Source: Halobacteriales archaeon SW_5_68_122 (GTDB lineage: Archaea; Halobacteriota; Halobacteria; Halobacteriales; Haloarculaceae). From it: DNA of 21,105 nt. Of this stretch, positions 9,270-15,881 are shown piece by piece (within the stretch, counting starts at the first letter, position 1; every line of letters begins with the position of its first letter). The stretch covers positions 1 through 21,105 of the forward strand of contig PXSL01000107.1 in the NCBI GenBank assembly GCA_003022815.1, read 5' to 3'. Position numbers and translations under genes: made by a program. The notes beneath the pieces were generated by a model. It was given only the letters and a program-made list of their open reading frames with translations, did not search any database and was not told the origin of the DNA.

Positions 9270-9579
9270 GCTTTCTCGCCTGCAATCACGTAATCCTCCC
9301 AAAACGGGTCCGGAAGCGACTCGGAATCGAACCTGACGACGAGATTCCAGCGTCGCTCGTCGGTTCCGTCCTCGAGCTCAATCCTCAACCGAGTTCGAAC
9401 CTGGAGACAGCGACGGCCGGTCGGGACGACTGGGAGGGCACCACCCCGACAGACGCCGGAGAAACGTTGTTCGGGCCGATGTATCGATAATCCGCGCAGA
9501 GACGAATCGACATCAATTGTACAGTCTTGACACCCGGGCACCGACAGCCTTAGGCCCGCGGCCCCCCGCGGTTGCGGTG

Positions 9580-10129
9580 ATGGCCAGCGGCTCGGAGCCG
9601 GTCCTGCGGGCGGCCGACCTGCGCGTCGAGCGCGGCGACAGCACGGTGCTCGACGGGCTGTCGGTGTCCGTCTCTGCGCTCGCTGTCCGAGCGCCAGCGG
9701 GCCCGTCTCCGCCGGGAGACGGTCGGCGTCGTCTTTCAGGAGTTCCAGCTCGTGCCGGACCTCACCGCCCGGGAGAACGCGGCGCTGCCGGGCGAACACG
9801 ACGGCTCGCCGGACGAGAGGTGGCTGGAGACGCTGTTCGAGTGGCTCGACATCGCCGAGGTGCGCGAGCAGTACCCCGCGACCCTGAGCGGCGGCGAGAA
9901 ACAGCGCGTCGCCATCGCCCGGGCGCTGGTGAACCGCCCGGACGTGGTGCTCGCCGACGAGCCGACGGGCCAACTGGACCCGGAGACGGCCGAGCGGGTG
10001 CTCGAACTACTGTTCGAGGTGCAGGCGGAGACGGACACCGCCCTAGTCGTGGTGAGCCACGATTCGGACCTGGTGGACCGCTTCGAGCGGCGTTACCGGC
10101 TCATCGACGGCGAGCTACGGACGGAGTGA
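9580..10129 (+). pseudogene. MacB/LolD-type ABC ATPase, Walker A region lost
   Basis: ATG 9580 starts a typical ATPase N-terminus (VLRAADLRVERGDSTVLDGLSV). The frame then breaks near 9670-9680. From there another frame continues SLSERQRARLRRETVGVVFQ, the Q-loop, LTARENAALP, the ABC signature LSGGEKQRVAIARAL, Walker B VVLADEPTGQLD and the switch His in VVVSHDSD, to the stop at 10129. The segment joining them, about 40-45 residues in relatives and including the Walker A GxSGSGKST motif, is absent. The product cannot bind ATP as drawn. The gene would have powered the permease at 4400-7161; the pair resembles MacB-type exporters. The end overlaps the convergent DUF457-like gene by 29 nt. Confidence 0.88.
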
Positions 10130-10604
10130 CCGCTTCCTGACGCATCCGGTACCGCCGCCACGCCCAAACGCAGGCGGCGGCCACGCCCGCGACGGCGGCC
10201 GGCCAGCGGTCGCTACTCAGATAGAGCATTCCGGCGGGTGCCCGGTAGGTGTCGAACGGGATGAGGAGCTGAGCGGCGTACCCGCTCGGCTTGATTAGCA
10301 GGCCGTCGAGAAACAGGTGGGTCGTCGCGCCTAGCGCGACCAGCGCCACCGTCGCCCGGCGGTACTCGCGACCGACGAGCAGGCCGGCGACCAGCGCGAC
10401 GACGACCGCCCCCGTGATGGCGTGTATCGGCGCCCACGAGAACGGAACGCCGAGCGCCGCCTCGACGTAGGGGTCGGGGATCAAGAGCTTGATCTTCACG
10501 AAGTCGGGCGACAGCGCCCCCGCCATCACGAGCGTGACGCCGGCCGGTCCGACCTCATCGCGCCACTCGGCGACGAGCGAGCCCACGACGTAGCCGACCA
10601 GCAC
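10101..10604 (-). CDS. DUF457-like membrane-bound metal-dependent hydrolase, N-terminus probably lost
   Basis: The 167-residue frame has four or five membrane segments. It carries the His/Asp motifs of the YdjM/DUF457 family: LTHVLVGY just before the assigned start, GALSPDFVKI, HAITGAVVV and TTHLFLDGLL. Such proteins are predicted zinc-dependent inner-membrane hydrolases of unknown substrate. The only start near the conserved N-terminus is GTG at 10604. The in-frame DNA just upstream still encodes SLTH, the beginning of the family's first motif, but no ATG follows further up. Instead the frame runs into the end of the OB-fold gene. I conclude that a few N-terminal codons and the intergenic region were removed. 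The start shown is a formal one and may not be used. Confidence 0.72.
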   Translation of the reverse strand: MLVGYVVGSLVAEWRDEVGPAGVTLVMAGALSPDFVKIKLLIPDPYVEAALGVPFSWAPIHAITGAVVVALVAGLLVGREYRRATVALVALGATTHLFLDGLLIKPSGYAAQLLIPFDTYRAPAGMLYLSSDRWPAAVAGVAAACVWAWRRYRMRQEAVTPSVARRR

Positions 10605-11067
10605 GTGGGTGAGCGAACCGCCACCGCCGAAGGGTCCGAACCAGCACCCATAGCCCCCCGAGGAAGGAGACGCCGTACATGTACCACAGCTCCCACGGCT
10701 CCCGGACGATGACCCGCTCGGCGACGAGCTTCGAGGGGGATTCGAGCGTGCCGAAGGCGCTTACCTGGTCGCCCTCCGAGACGGACTGGTCGGCGTCTGC
10801 CAGCGTCGCCCGGAACGACTCGCCGGTTCCGTACTCGACGGTGATGATGACAGGGTTCGTCTCGACGACGGTCCCCGAGAGGGTGACTCGCTCGCCGACG
10901 TAGGCGTCCCGGTTCGGCCCGACGTCGTCCTCGCTGGGGAAATCACGCTGGGCGTCGGCCGGCGAGAGTGTGCCCCCCCAGACCAGCAAGCCGGCCAGAA
11001 CGAGTACCAGGAGAGCCATCGCCGCGAGGCGAACCCGTACGTCACGCCCGGCGGCTGCGTTTCGCAT
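10555..11067 (-). CDS. Two-TM OB-fold membrane protein, 3' end replaced
   Basis: ATG 11067 starts a 170-residue protein: TM helix at about 13-31, then an OB-fold nucleic-acid-binding-like domain (about 58-121, with VTLSGTVVETNPVIITVEYG and EGDQVSAFGTL), then TM2 at about 128-145 and RTLRRWRF at 144-151. Function is unknown. The OB-fold would face outside the membrane, so DNA binding is not implied. From residue 152 (nt 10614) the composition changes abruptly to Arg-rich, because the frame now reads out of phase through the DUF457-like gene. The last 19 residues are therefore an accident of fusion, and the natural C-terminal tail is missing. An in-frame GTG one codon upstream is an alternative start. 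Confidence 0.75.
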   Translation of the reverse strand: MRNAAAGRDVRVRLAAMALLVLVLAGLLVWGGTLSPADAQRDFPSEDDVGPNRDAYVGERVTLSGTVVETNPVIITVEYGTGESFRATLADADQSVSEGDQVSAFGTLESPSKLVAERVIVREPWELWYMYGVSFLGGLWVLVRTLRRWRFAHPRAGRLRRGLARRRVAR

Positions 11068-11182
11068 CACCGGGGATGCGACGGCGACCGTAGTAACTCC
11101 TTCGAGGGCCGGGCCACCCTCGTGCCCGGCTGGCGTCGCCCGGCCGACAGGTTGGTATGCGAGCGGCCTCGATTGACAATCA

Positions 11183-11461
11183 ATGGAGACTCGTCGCCGC
11201 CGCCGGTTCGTCCGCGCTCAGATGGCGTGGATGCTGACGGCGACCGCGGTGCTCGTCGCGCTGGATTCGCTGTCACTGGACCTATTTTTCGTCATCTCGC
11301 TCATCGGCTTTCTCGTCGTCGTCGAGTTGACCGCGCCGGTCGCAGTGTCGCCGCGGTGGCGTCGGCGTCTTCCGTGGCTCATCGCCGCCGGCCTGCTCGT
11401 CTTCGCGTACATCGTCGTCAGGCGCATCCTCGAGATTCTGCCGCCGGGGGTGCTCCCGTAA
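11183..11461 (+). CDS. Small membrane protein at the head of the MoxR operon
   Basis: The 92-residue protein has an Arg-rich N-terminus (METRRRRRFVR) and three hydrophobic segments (about 15-30, 33-50 and 67-86). It matches the short DUF7269-like membrane proteins found beside haloarchaeal moxR genes, though I recognise it by context and shape rather than by motif. ATG 11183 is the first good start. The stop overlaps the next ATG (TAATG), so translation is coupled to the DUF4350 gene. A function in envelope assembly with MoxR is an inference. Confidence 0.75.
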   Translation: METRRRRRFVRAQMAWMLTATAVLVALDSLSLDLFFVISLIGFLVVVELTAPVAVSPRWRRRLPWLIAAGLLVFAYIVVRRILEILPPGVLP

Positions 11462-12507
11462 TGCGGGTCAGCGGCTACGAGATCGAGGCACCGCAGGCGG
11501 TACTCGCCGCCCTCGCCGTCGTGACGCTCTCGGCGCTCGCCTTCGGCGCGGCGACGTCGGCGGCGGCCTTCGGCGCGTTCAACCCCTCCTGGGAGGGGAC
11601 GACCGACATCCGGGAGGTAGCCGGCGACACCGGCGCCGAGACGGTCGTGGTGGACAACACGACGGATTACGAGGCGTACGGTAACGGGACGGTCGCGGTC
11701 GTGTTGGCGCCAAACGGGTCCTACACCGAGGCGGAGATCGATCGCATCGAGGCGTTCCTCGAGCGCGGCGGAACGCTGCTGGTGGCCGACCGCGATGGGA
11801 CGGGCAACGAGCTGCTTGCGGCGCTGGGCGCCGAGGCGAGAGTCGGCGGCGCCCTGCTTCGGGACGACCGGAACTACTACCGCGCCCCGGCGCTACCGAG
11901 GGCCACGAACGTCGAGGACCACCCGTTGACGGAGGGCGTCGACGAGCTGACGCTCAACTACGGCACCGCCGTCGACCCGGGCGGTTCGACGGTCCTGGTG
12001 TCCAGTTCCAACGTTAGCTACCTCGACCGAAGCGGGAACGGGGCCGTCGACGGAAACGAACAGCTCCGCTCCCATCCGGTGGCGACGACGGAGAACGTCT
12101 CGGCGGGCCGCGTCGTCGTCGTCGGCGACGCGAGCGCCTTCATCAACGCGATGGCCGAGCGGCCGGGCAACCGCCAGTTCGCACGGAACGTCTTCTCGGA
12201 GGCCGACACCGTCGTTATCGACACCTCCCACAGCGGGGGCGTGCCGCCGCTCGTCGCGGCACTGTTGACGGTCCGGGGGTCACCGGTCCTGCAGTTCGGC
12301 CTCGTCGGCGTCGGCCTGCTCGTCGTGTTCGGGTGGCAACGGCGTGTCTTCAACCGCGGCGACGAGGACGAACTCCGGCGTCGGCCGAGCCCGGAGACGC
12401 TCGCGGATTCGGCGGCGGACCGCTATCCGGCGTTCGACCGCTCTAAACTCCGGCGACTCATGAAAGGGATTAAATCTATCAACTTCCAAAGACGGGACAA
12501 TGAGTAA
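11461..12507 (+). CDS. DUF4350-domain membrane protein
   Basis: This is a 348-residue protein. A TM helix at about 12-36 is followed by a large domain (about 45-270) of the DUF4350/GATase-like type: IEAFLERGGTLLVADRDGTGNELLAALG near 96-123 and GRVVVVGDASAFINAMAERPGN near 217-237. A second TM (about 277-293) leads to a basic cytoplasmic tail with WQRRVF. The outer domain resembles a class I glutamine amidotransferase fold without a nucleophile. It is commonly encoded next to moxR and probably acts as a client or partner of the MoxR chaperone. It overlaps moxR by 8 nt. Confidence 0.88.
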   Translation: MRVSGYEIEAPQAVLAALAVVTLSALAFGAATSAAAFGAFNPSWEGTTDIREVAGDTGAETVVVDNTTDYEAYGNGTVAVVLAPNGSYTEAEIDRIEAFLERGGTLLVADRDGTGNELLAALGAEARVGGALLRDDRNYYRAPALPRATNVEDHPLTEGVDELTLNYGTAVDPGGSTVLVSSSNVSYLDRSGNGAVDGNEQLRSHPVATTENVSAGRVVVVGDASAFINAMAERPGNRQFARNVFSEADTVVIDTSHSGGVPPLVAALLTVRGSPVLQFGLVGVGLLVVFGWQRRVFNRGDEDELRRRPSPETLADSAADRYPAFDRSKLRRLMKGIKSINFQRRDNE

Positions 12508-13543
12508 CCCCGCCGAACTGTACGAGTCGGTCCGCGACGAGGTCGGAAAGGTGCTCGTCGGGCAGGAAGACCTCGTTCGAGGACTGACCATCGCGTCGCT
12601 GACGGGGGGGCACGTGCTGCTCGAGGGGGTTCCGGGTATCGCCAAAACGACCGGTGCGAAACTCTTCTCGCGCGCCATCGGCCTCGAGTACTCCCGAATC
12701 CAGATGACGCCGGACCTGCTCCCGGCCGACATCACCGGCACCCGCATCTATCGGCAGGGAACCGGCGAGTTCGAGACCGAACGGGGACCCGTCTTCGCCA
12801 ACGTCGTGCTGGCCGACGAGATCAACCGCGCGACGCCGAAGACACAGAGCGCGCTGCTGGAAGCAATGCAGGAAGAGCAGGTGACCATCGGCGGCGAGGA
12901 AATGTCGCTGCCGTCGCCGTTCCTCGTGATAGCGACCCAGAACCCCATCGAGATGGAGGGGGTATTCTCGTTGCCGGAGGCCCAGCGGGACCGATTCCAG
13001 CTGAAGGTGACGGTCGGGACGCCGGAGCGGGACGACGAACGTGCGATAATCGACCGCTTCGACGACAACTCGTCGCTCGGCTACGAGGACATCCGCTCGG
13101 TCGTCAACACCGCAACGCTAATGCAATGTCGGGAGACCGTCGCGAACGTCTACGTCTCGGCACCCGTCAAGGAGTACGCGCTCGACCTGACCGAGGAAAC
13201 TCGGCAGCACGACGCGACCGAACACGGGGCCTCCCCGCGGGCGTCCATCGCGTTCGTCGACGCCGGAAAGGGGCTGGCGGCGATCCGGGGTCGGAACTAC
13301 GTCATCCCCGACGACCTGAAGGCCTTAGCCCGGCAGGTGCTCGCCCACCGGCTCGTGCTGGACGCGGACGCCAACCTCCGCGACGTGGACCCGCTTGAGG
13401 TCATCGGAGACGTCCTCAACGGCGTCGAGCCACCGACGACCGGGTTCACGCCAGAGGACATCGACACCCAAAGGGACGGACGGGCATTTGCGGACGGGAG
13501 TCCCTCGAGTCAGCAGTTCTCGGGAGCGGCCGACGACGCCTGA
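12500..13543 (+). CDS. MoxR-family AAA+ ATPase
   Basis: This 347-residue MoxR chaperone-like ATPase has Walker A GVPGIAKTT (43-51), Walker B VVLADEINRA (102-111), sensor 1 ATQNP (145-149), an arginine-finger region PEAQRDRF (159-166), and a lid domain ending near 310. After that comes a low-complexity tail. MoxR proteins remodel or insert cofactors into membrane or periplasmic partners, typically with a VWA or DUF58 protein. Here the upstream DUF4350 and small membrane genes are present, but no DUF58 gene follows. Translation is coupled to DUF4350 by the 8-nt overlap. Confidence 0.95.
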   Translation: MSNPAELYESVRDEVGKVLVGQEDLVRGLTIASLTGGHVLLEGVPGIAKTTGAKLFSRAIGLEYSRIQMTPDLLPADITGTRIYRQGTGEFETERGPVFANVVLADEINRATPKTQSALLEAMQEEQVTIGGEEMSLPSPFLVIATQNPIEMEGVFSLPEAQRDRFQLKVTVGTPERDDERAIIDRFDDNSSLGYEDIRSVVNTATLMQCRETVANVYVSAPVKEYALDLTEETRQHDATEHGASPRASIAFVDAGKGLAAIRGRNYVIPDDLKALARQVLAHRLVLDADANLRDVDPLEVIGDVLNGVEPPTTGFTPEDIDTQRDGRAFADGSPSSQQFSGAADDA

Positions 13544-14573
13544 CACTGACCGCTGTACGTCATTCCGGTATCGACTGCACGAGAGCACGCGGTCGCACTG
13601 GTACACGGATACAGTATACCGGTGGACGTAACGTTTGATACGTATCGGCCGTCACGGTCCCCGGGCTGAATGTATCACTGCTCGCGTCCATCGGTACAAT
13701 CAGTGTGAGCGGCCGTCCGGGCCCGCCGACCCGAACACGGATTAGCCTGGCCCGACTACCGCAGGACGCGCACCTTCAGTCCCCGCCCGAGTCGCCCGCC
13801 AGGGCAGCGATGATCGCGCGGAGAACCCGGGTGCGTGACACCGACCCGCGCTCGCGGCTCGCGCCGCTCGCGCACTCGTCGGTCCTGGCGGACCGACCGC
13901 CTCGACGGCTCGCGCCGTCTCGGCATCCGGCGGGCCTGACGGCCCGCCCGCCTCGGCGATTCACACCGCCTCGGCAATCGGAGGCACTGACGTGCCTCCC
14001 GCCCGGCACGAGGGTTAGCCGACTGACCACGGCACGCCGCCTGGAGTGACGTCGGACGTTAGTGTTCCGGGCGTACATGCTTTCGATGCTATCATTTCTA
14101 CTCGTAAGTAATCCGCAGGTTCCTTTCCGAACTTGGACGGTCGTAGAGAGAAAACGACAGGTTTCCTCGACGTGATGTTCTGACGGTGACCGAGTCGTTC
14201 CGGTGTTCCATCGGTTGAAGACGTCCTCGAAATCCACGAGGGCCATCGTCGCAGAGTATCCCGACACGAGTCCGGGTATCCGGAGCCGTAGCGATGTTGA
14301 ATTCGCGCTGGAGTACACTACTGAAGGGAACGTTGAATCAGCTCCGGAGACGATTCACGAGGAGGTTTCATCTGCTCCGGCTCCTCGTCGCCGATCACTG
14401 TCCTCTGCACGGGAACCCGCCGACCGGACGTGGTGCCGCTCGGTTGCCTGCCCGGCTGCTCGTCGGGGACAATCGGACCCGGAAGGCACCCAGCGGGGGA
14501 CACCTCCGCCCTCCGTGAGGCGGCATCGCGTAGCACAACATTGAATTGGGTGTGTGTTTCACCATTTTATGCA
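13544..14573. other. 1-kb gene-free region
   Basis: I find no convincing gene here. The open frames lack family motifs and have poor composition. From 13544 to 13800 nothing is recognisable. From about 13807 to 14021 there is an ordered hairpin array (separate entry). From about 14050 to 14573 the base composition is less GC-rich than its surroundings, which may mark old transferred or decayed DNA, but no transposase or integrase fragment can be read. The DUF58 gene expected after moxR is not here. Confidence 0.7.
13807..14021. repeat. Tandem array of hairpins, about 25 bp apart (51-bp double-hairpin unit)
   Basis: Three clear units each contain two hairpins. First-type hairpins are at 13854-13867 (GCGGC/GCCGC, loop TCGC), 13904-13919 (GACGGC/GCCGTC, loop TCGC) and 13955-13970 (GGCGAT/ACCGCC, loop TCAC). 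Second-type hairpins are at 13879-13896 (TCGGTCC/GGACCGA, loop TGGC), 13929-13948 (GGCGGGCC/GGCCCGCC, loop TGAC) and 13980-13999 (GGAGGCAC/GTGCCTCC, loop TGAC). Stems differ between units but stay paired, and loops and linkers (TCGGCA, CGCCTC) are conserved. Weaker hairpins in phase at 13807-13817, 13828-13848 and 14004-14021 suggest decayed outer units. Confidence 0.85.
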
Positions 14574-14828
14574 ATGGTCGACAAAGAAGACCTCCGCCAG
14601 CAGTTCACCGAAGCGTTCGAGGGGGCCGACTACCCCGTCAATAGCCCAATGGACCTCGTGCCGGCGCTCCCGCAGGGCCCCGGTACGACGTTCGAGTCCG
14701 GGGACTTCTCAATGACGGCCATGGAGCTGAACACCAAGGCCGGCGGCGAGCAGGAGTTCCCCTACGACTCCGTCGACGAGCTCGTCGACGACATCATGGA
14801 CGGCCTCGAAGAGCAAGACTACATCTGA
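14574..14828 (+). CDS. MTH865-family small protein
   Basis: The 84-residue protein begins MVDKEDLRQQFTEAFEGADYPV. It contains SPMDLVPALPQGPGTTFESG and ends SVDELVDDIMDGLEEQDYI, all typical of the MTH865 (EF-hand-like fold) family found widely in archaea. Its biochemical role is unknown. It is acidic and soluble and has no cysteine. The start is fixed by the family N-terminus; earlier in-frame codons do not fit. It is followed 51 nt later by a small membrane-protein gene with its own TATA-like box. Confidence 0.9.
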   Translation: MVDKEDLRQQFTEAFEGADYPVNSPMDLVPALPQGPGTTFESGDFSMTAMELNTKAGGEQEFPYDSVDELVDDIMDGLEEQDYI

Positions 14829-14842
14829 CGGGGACGACACCC

Positions 14843-14850
14843 TTTTTATC
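14843..14850 (+). promoter_or_regulatory. TATA-like promoter of the 70-residue membrane protein
   Basis: TTTTTATC is centred about 33 nt before ATG 14880, the usual spacing for a haloarchaeal transcript with a very short leader. The T-run, 15 nt after the MTH865 stop, may also act as that gene's terminator. Confidence 0.55.
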
Positions 14851-14879
14851 CGGCACCGCCGACCCAGAAGCGACGGCTG

Positions 14880-15092
14880 ATGCGACAGAACACCTTCGTC
14901 AAGCTGTCGGCGCTGGCGCTGGGGCTGACCCTGTTCAGTTTCGTGCTCATGGGACTCTCGCGGCTGGTTGTCCCGGCGGAGACGGCCAAACTACTCTCGG
15001 CGCCAACGATGCTGGCGGCGGCGGCACTCGTCGTCTTCCTGACCGCCCGGTCGGTACTGGCCGTCTCCGGGGTCCAGCCGCTCAAGGAGTAG
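14880..15092 (+). CDS. Small two-TM membrane protein, function unknown
   Basis: The 70-residue protein MRQNTFVKLSALALGL... has two hydrophobic segments (about 8-27 and 38-56) joined by a loop with one Arg and one Glu, and a short tail ending VQPLKE. Codon use is strongly haloarchaeal (GC-rich third positions). A TATA-like box is well placed upstream. I recognise no family. It could be a transporter accessory or a membrane stress peptide, but nothing in the sequence decides this. Confidence 0.75.
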   Translation: MRQNTFVKLSALALGLTLFSFVLMGLSRLVVPAETAKLLSAPTMLAAAALVVFLTARSVLAVSGVQPLKE

Positions 15093-15166
15093 CGCCCTCG
15101 TGTGACTCGTACTGATTGCCGTGACCCGTCACCGGTACGACCGCCCGCAGCCGGCTGGTTGACACA

Positions 15167-15190
15167 ATACGGACTCACAGCAGTCAGTAT
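15167..15190. promoter_or_regulatory. Inverted repeat, probable operator of the membrane-anchored HTH gene
   Basis: ATACGGACT and AGTCAGTAT are 9-nt arms with one mismatch around a CACAGC spacer. Directly after comes a second small palindrome, AAAC-GACT-GTTT (15192-15203). Both lie 45-80 nt before ATG 15249, upstream of a weak TATA-like CATTACCTAAG. The place and form suggest autoregulation by the encoded winged-helix protein. Confidence 0.5.
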
Positions 15191-15248
15191 CAAACGACTG
15201 TTTCACATTACCTAAGGGGTATCGAGGAGGGGCGTCTACGCCCGTTCG

Positions 15249-15881
15249 ATGAGCCTGCTACCGAGTCGCCTCGAGGTCTCCCCGTCACCCGACAAGCCAC
15301 GCGTCCTCGACATCGACGGCGAAGACGCCGACGACGCCTTCGGCGCCCTCGCCTCGGAGACCGCACGGGAGGTGCTCGCGACCACTTACGAGGAGCCGCG
15401 GACCCCCACGGAGGTCCACGACCAGGTCGGAACGTCGATGCAGAACGTCCACTACCACCTCGACAGTCTTGAGGACGCCGGTCTCGTCGAACCGGCGGGC
15501 ACCGGCTACTCCTCGAAGGGCAACGAAATGACGGTGTACGCGCTGGCCAGCGAGGCGGTCGTCCTGTTCGCCGGCGAGGACGGCGACGGCGCCCGGCTGC
15601 GGGACCACCTGAAGCGGTTGTTCGGCCTCGTGCTGACGGTGGGAATCGCGACCGCCGTCTTCGCGGCGGTGCTGGATTGGTTCACCCCCGAATCCGGCGG
15701 CGCGGAGACGACTGACGATGCGATGCGGGCGGCCGACGCGCCCGCACAGGAGGCCGCCGACGCCGCCGCGACGGTCGACCCGGTAGTGGCGTTCTTCCTC
15801 GGCGGATGTGTCGTGGTCGCCGTTCTCGCCTGCTGGTGGGTCCTTAGGCCTCGGCTTCCGTCGCTTCGGTCGTCTCGATGA
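15249..15881 (+). CDS. Membrane-anchored ArsR-like winged-helix regulator
   Basis: This is a 210-residue protein. Residues about 27-105 form a winged helix: DAFGALASETAREVLATTYEEPRT, then TPTEVHDQVGTSMQNVHYHL, then DSLEDAGLVEP and a wing with GNEMTVYALA. Two TM helices follow (about 124-144 and 178-199), separated by an acidic Ala-rich loop of about 35 residues. Such one-component membrane regulators with an N-terminal DNA-binding domain are common in haloarchaea and may sense envelope signals. The 3' end overlaps the convergent metalloregulator gene by 38 bp. A palindrome upstream is a candidate operator. Confidence 0.88.
   Translation: MSLLPSRLEVSPSPDKPRVLDIDGEDADDAFGALASETAREVLATTYEEPRTPTEVHDQVGTSMQNVHYHLDSLEDAGLVEPAGTGYSSKGNEMTVYALASEAVVLFAGEDGDGARLRDHLKRLFGLVLTVGIATAVFAAVLDWFTPESGGAETTDDAMRAADAPAQEAADAAATVDPVVAFFLGGCVVVAVLACWWVLRPRLPSLRSSR

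Larger units (their letters stand above)
8837..9289 (-). mobile_element. 453-bp non-autonomous IS200/IS605-type element (tnpB-family remnant)
   Basis: Boundaries come from the interrupted AbrB gene, because removing exactly 453 bp restores the frame. Read on the minus strand, the element sits directly 3' of TTAC and shows no target duplication, both hallmarks of IS200/IS605 elements. Its left end carries a perfect hairpin (CCCGCCC/GGGCGGG, loop TCAA, 9252-9269). Its right end carries an imperfect GC hairpin and ends GGAGGATGTCAA, which is familiar from haloarchaeal tnpB (IS1341-type) elements. No TnpA and no intact TnpB is encoded. One minus-strand frame with ERSNGHLAWPV may be a decayed tnpB C-terminus. 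The right-end half is the place where tnpB elements encode their guide RNA. Confidence 0.8.
8768..9490 (+). pseudogene. AbrB/SpoVT-type regulator gene split by an insertion element
   Basis: Two exactly compatible pieces make one small gene. The first (8768-8836, 23 codons) ends FTLAVDDRGR. The second (9290-9490) begins VILPKRVRKRLGIEPDDEI and ends ETLFGPMYR. Joined after removal of 8837-9289, they give an 89-residue protein with the canonical swapped-hairpin AbrB core DDRGRVILPKRVRKRLGIEP. The core is followed by an acidic tail with DDWEGTTPTDAGETLFGP. Such proteins bind DNA as dimers, acting as transition-state regulators or as antitoxins. No toxin gene is visible next to it. With the element present, translation from ATG 8768 stops inside the element after seven foreign codons. 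The gene lay between the membrane protein and the ATPase of the ABC locus and may have controlled it. Confidence 0.85.

Noticed and set aside
6940..9685. GTCTC present at both the permease and ATPase junctions, perhaps a shared deletion signal
   Set aside because: Five bases in GC-rich DNA are expected by chance, and the other junctions lack it.
8783..9973. Minus-strand open frame through the element, the AbrB gene and the ATPase
   Set aside because: It crosses unrelated features and only shadows them; at most a short part inside the element may be decayed tnpB.
9580..10129. Programmed frameshift in the ATPase
   Set aside because: A frameshift would not supply the missing Walker A segment, and no slippery heptamer is visible at the junction.
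13807..14021. CRISPR array
   Set aside because: The units are variable palindromes with short constant linkers, not constant repeats with unique spacers of about 35 bp, and no cas gene is near.
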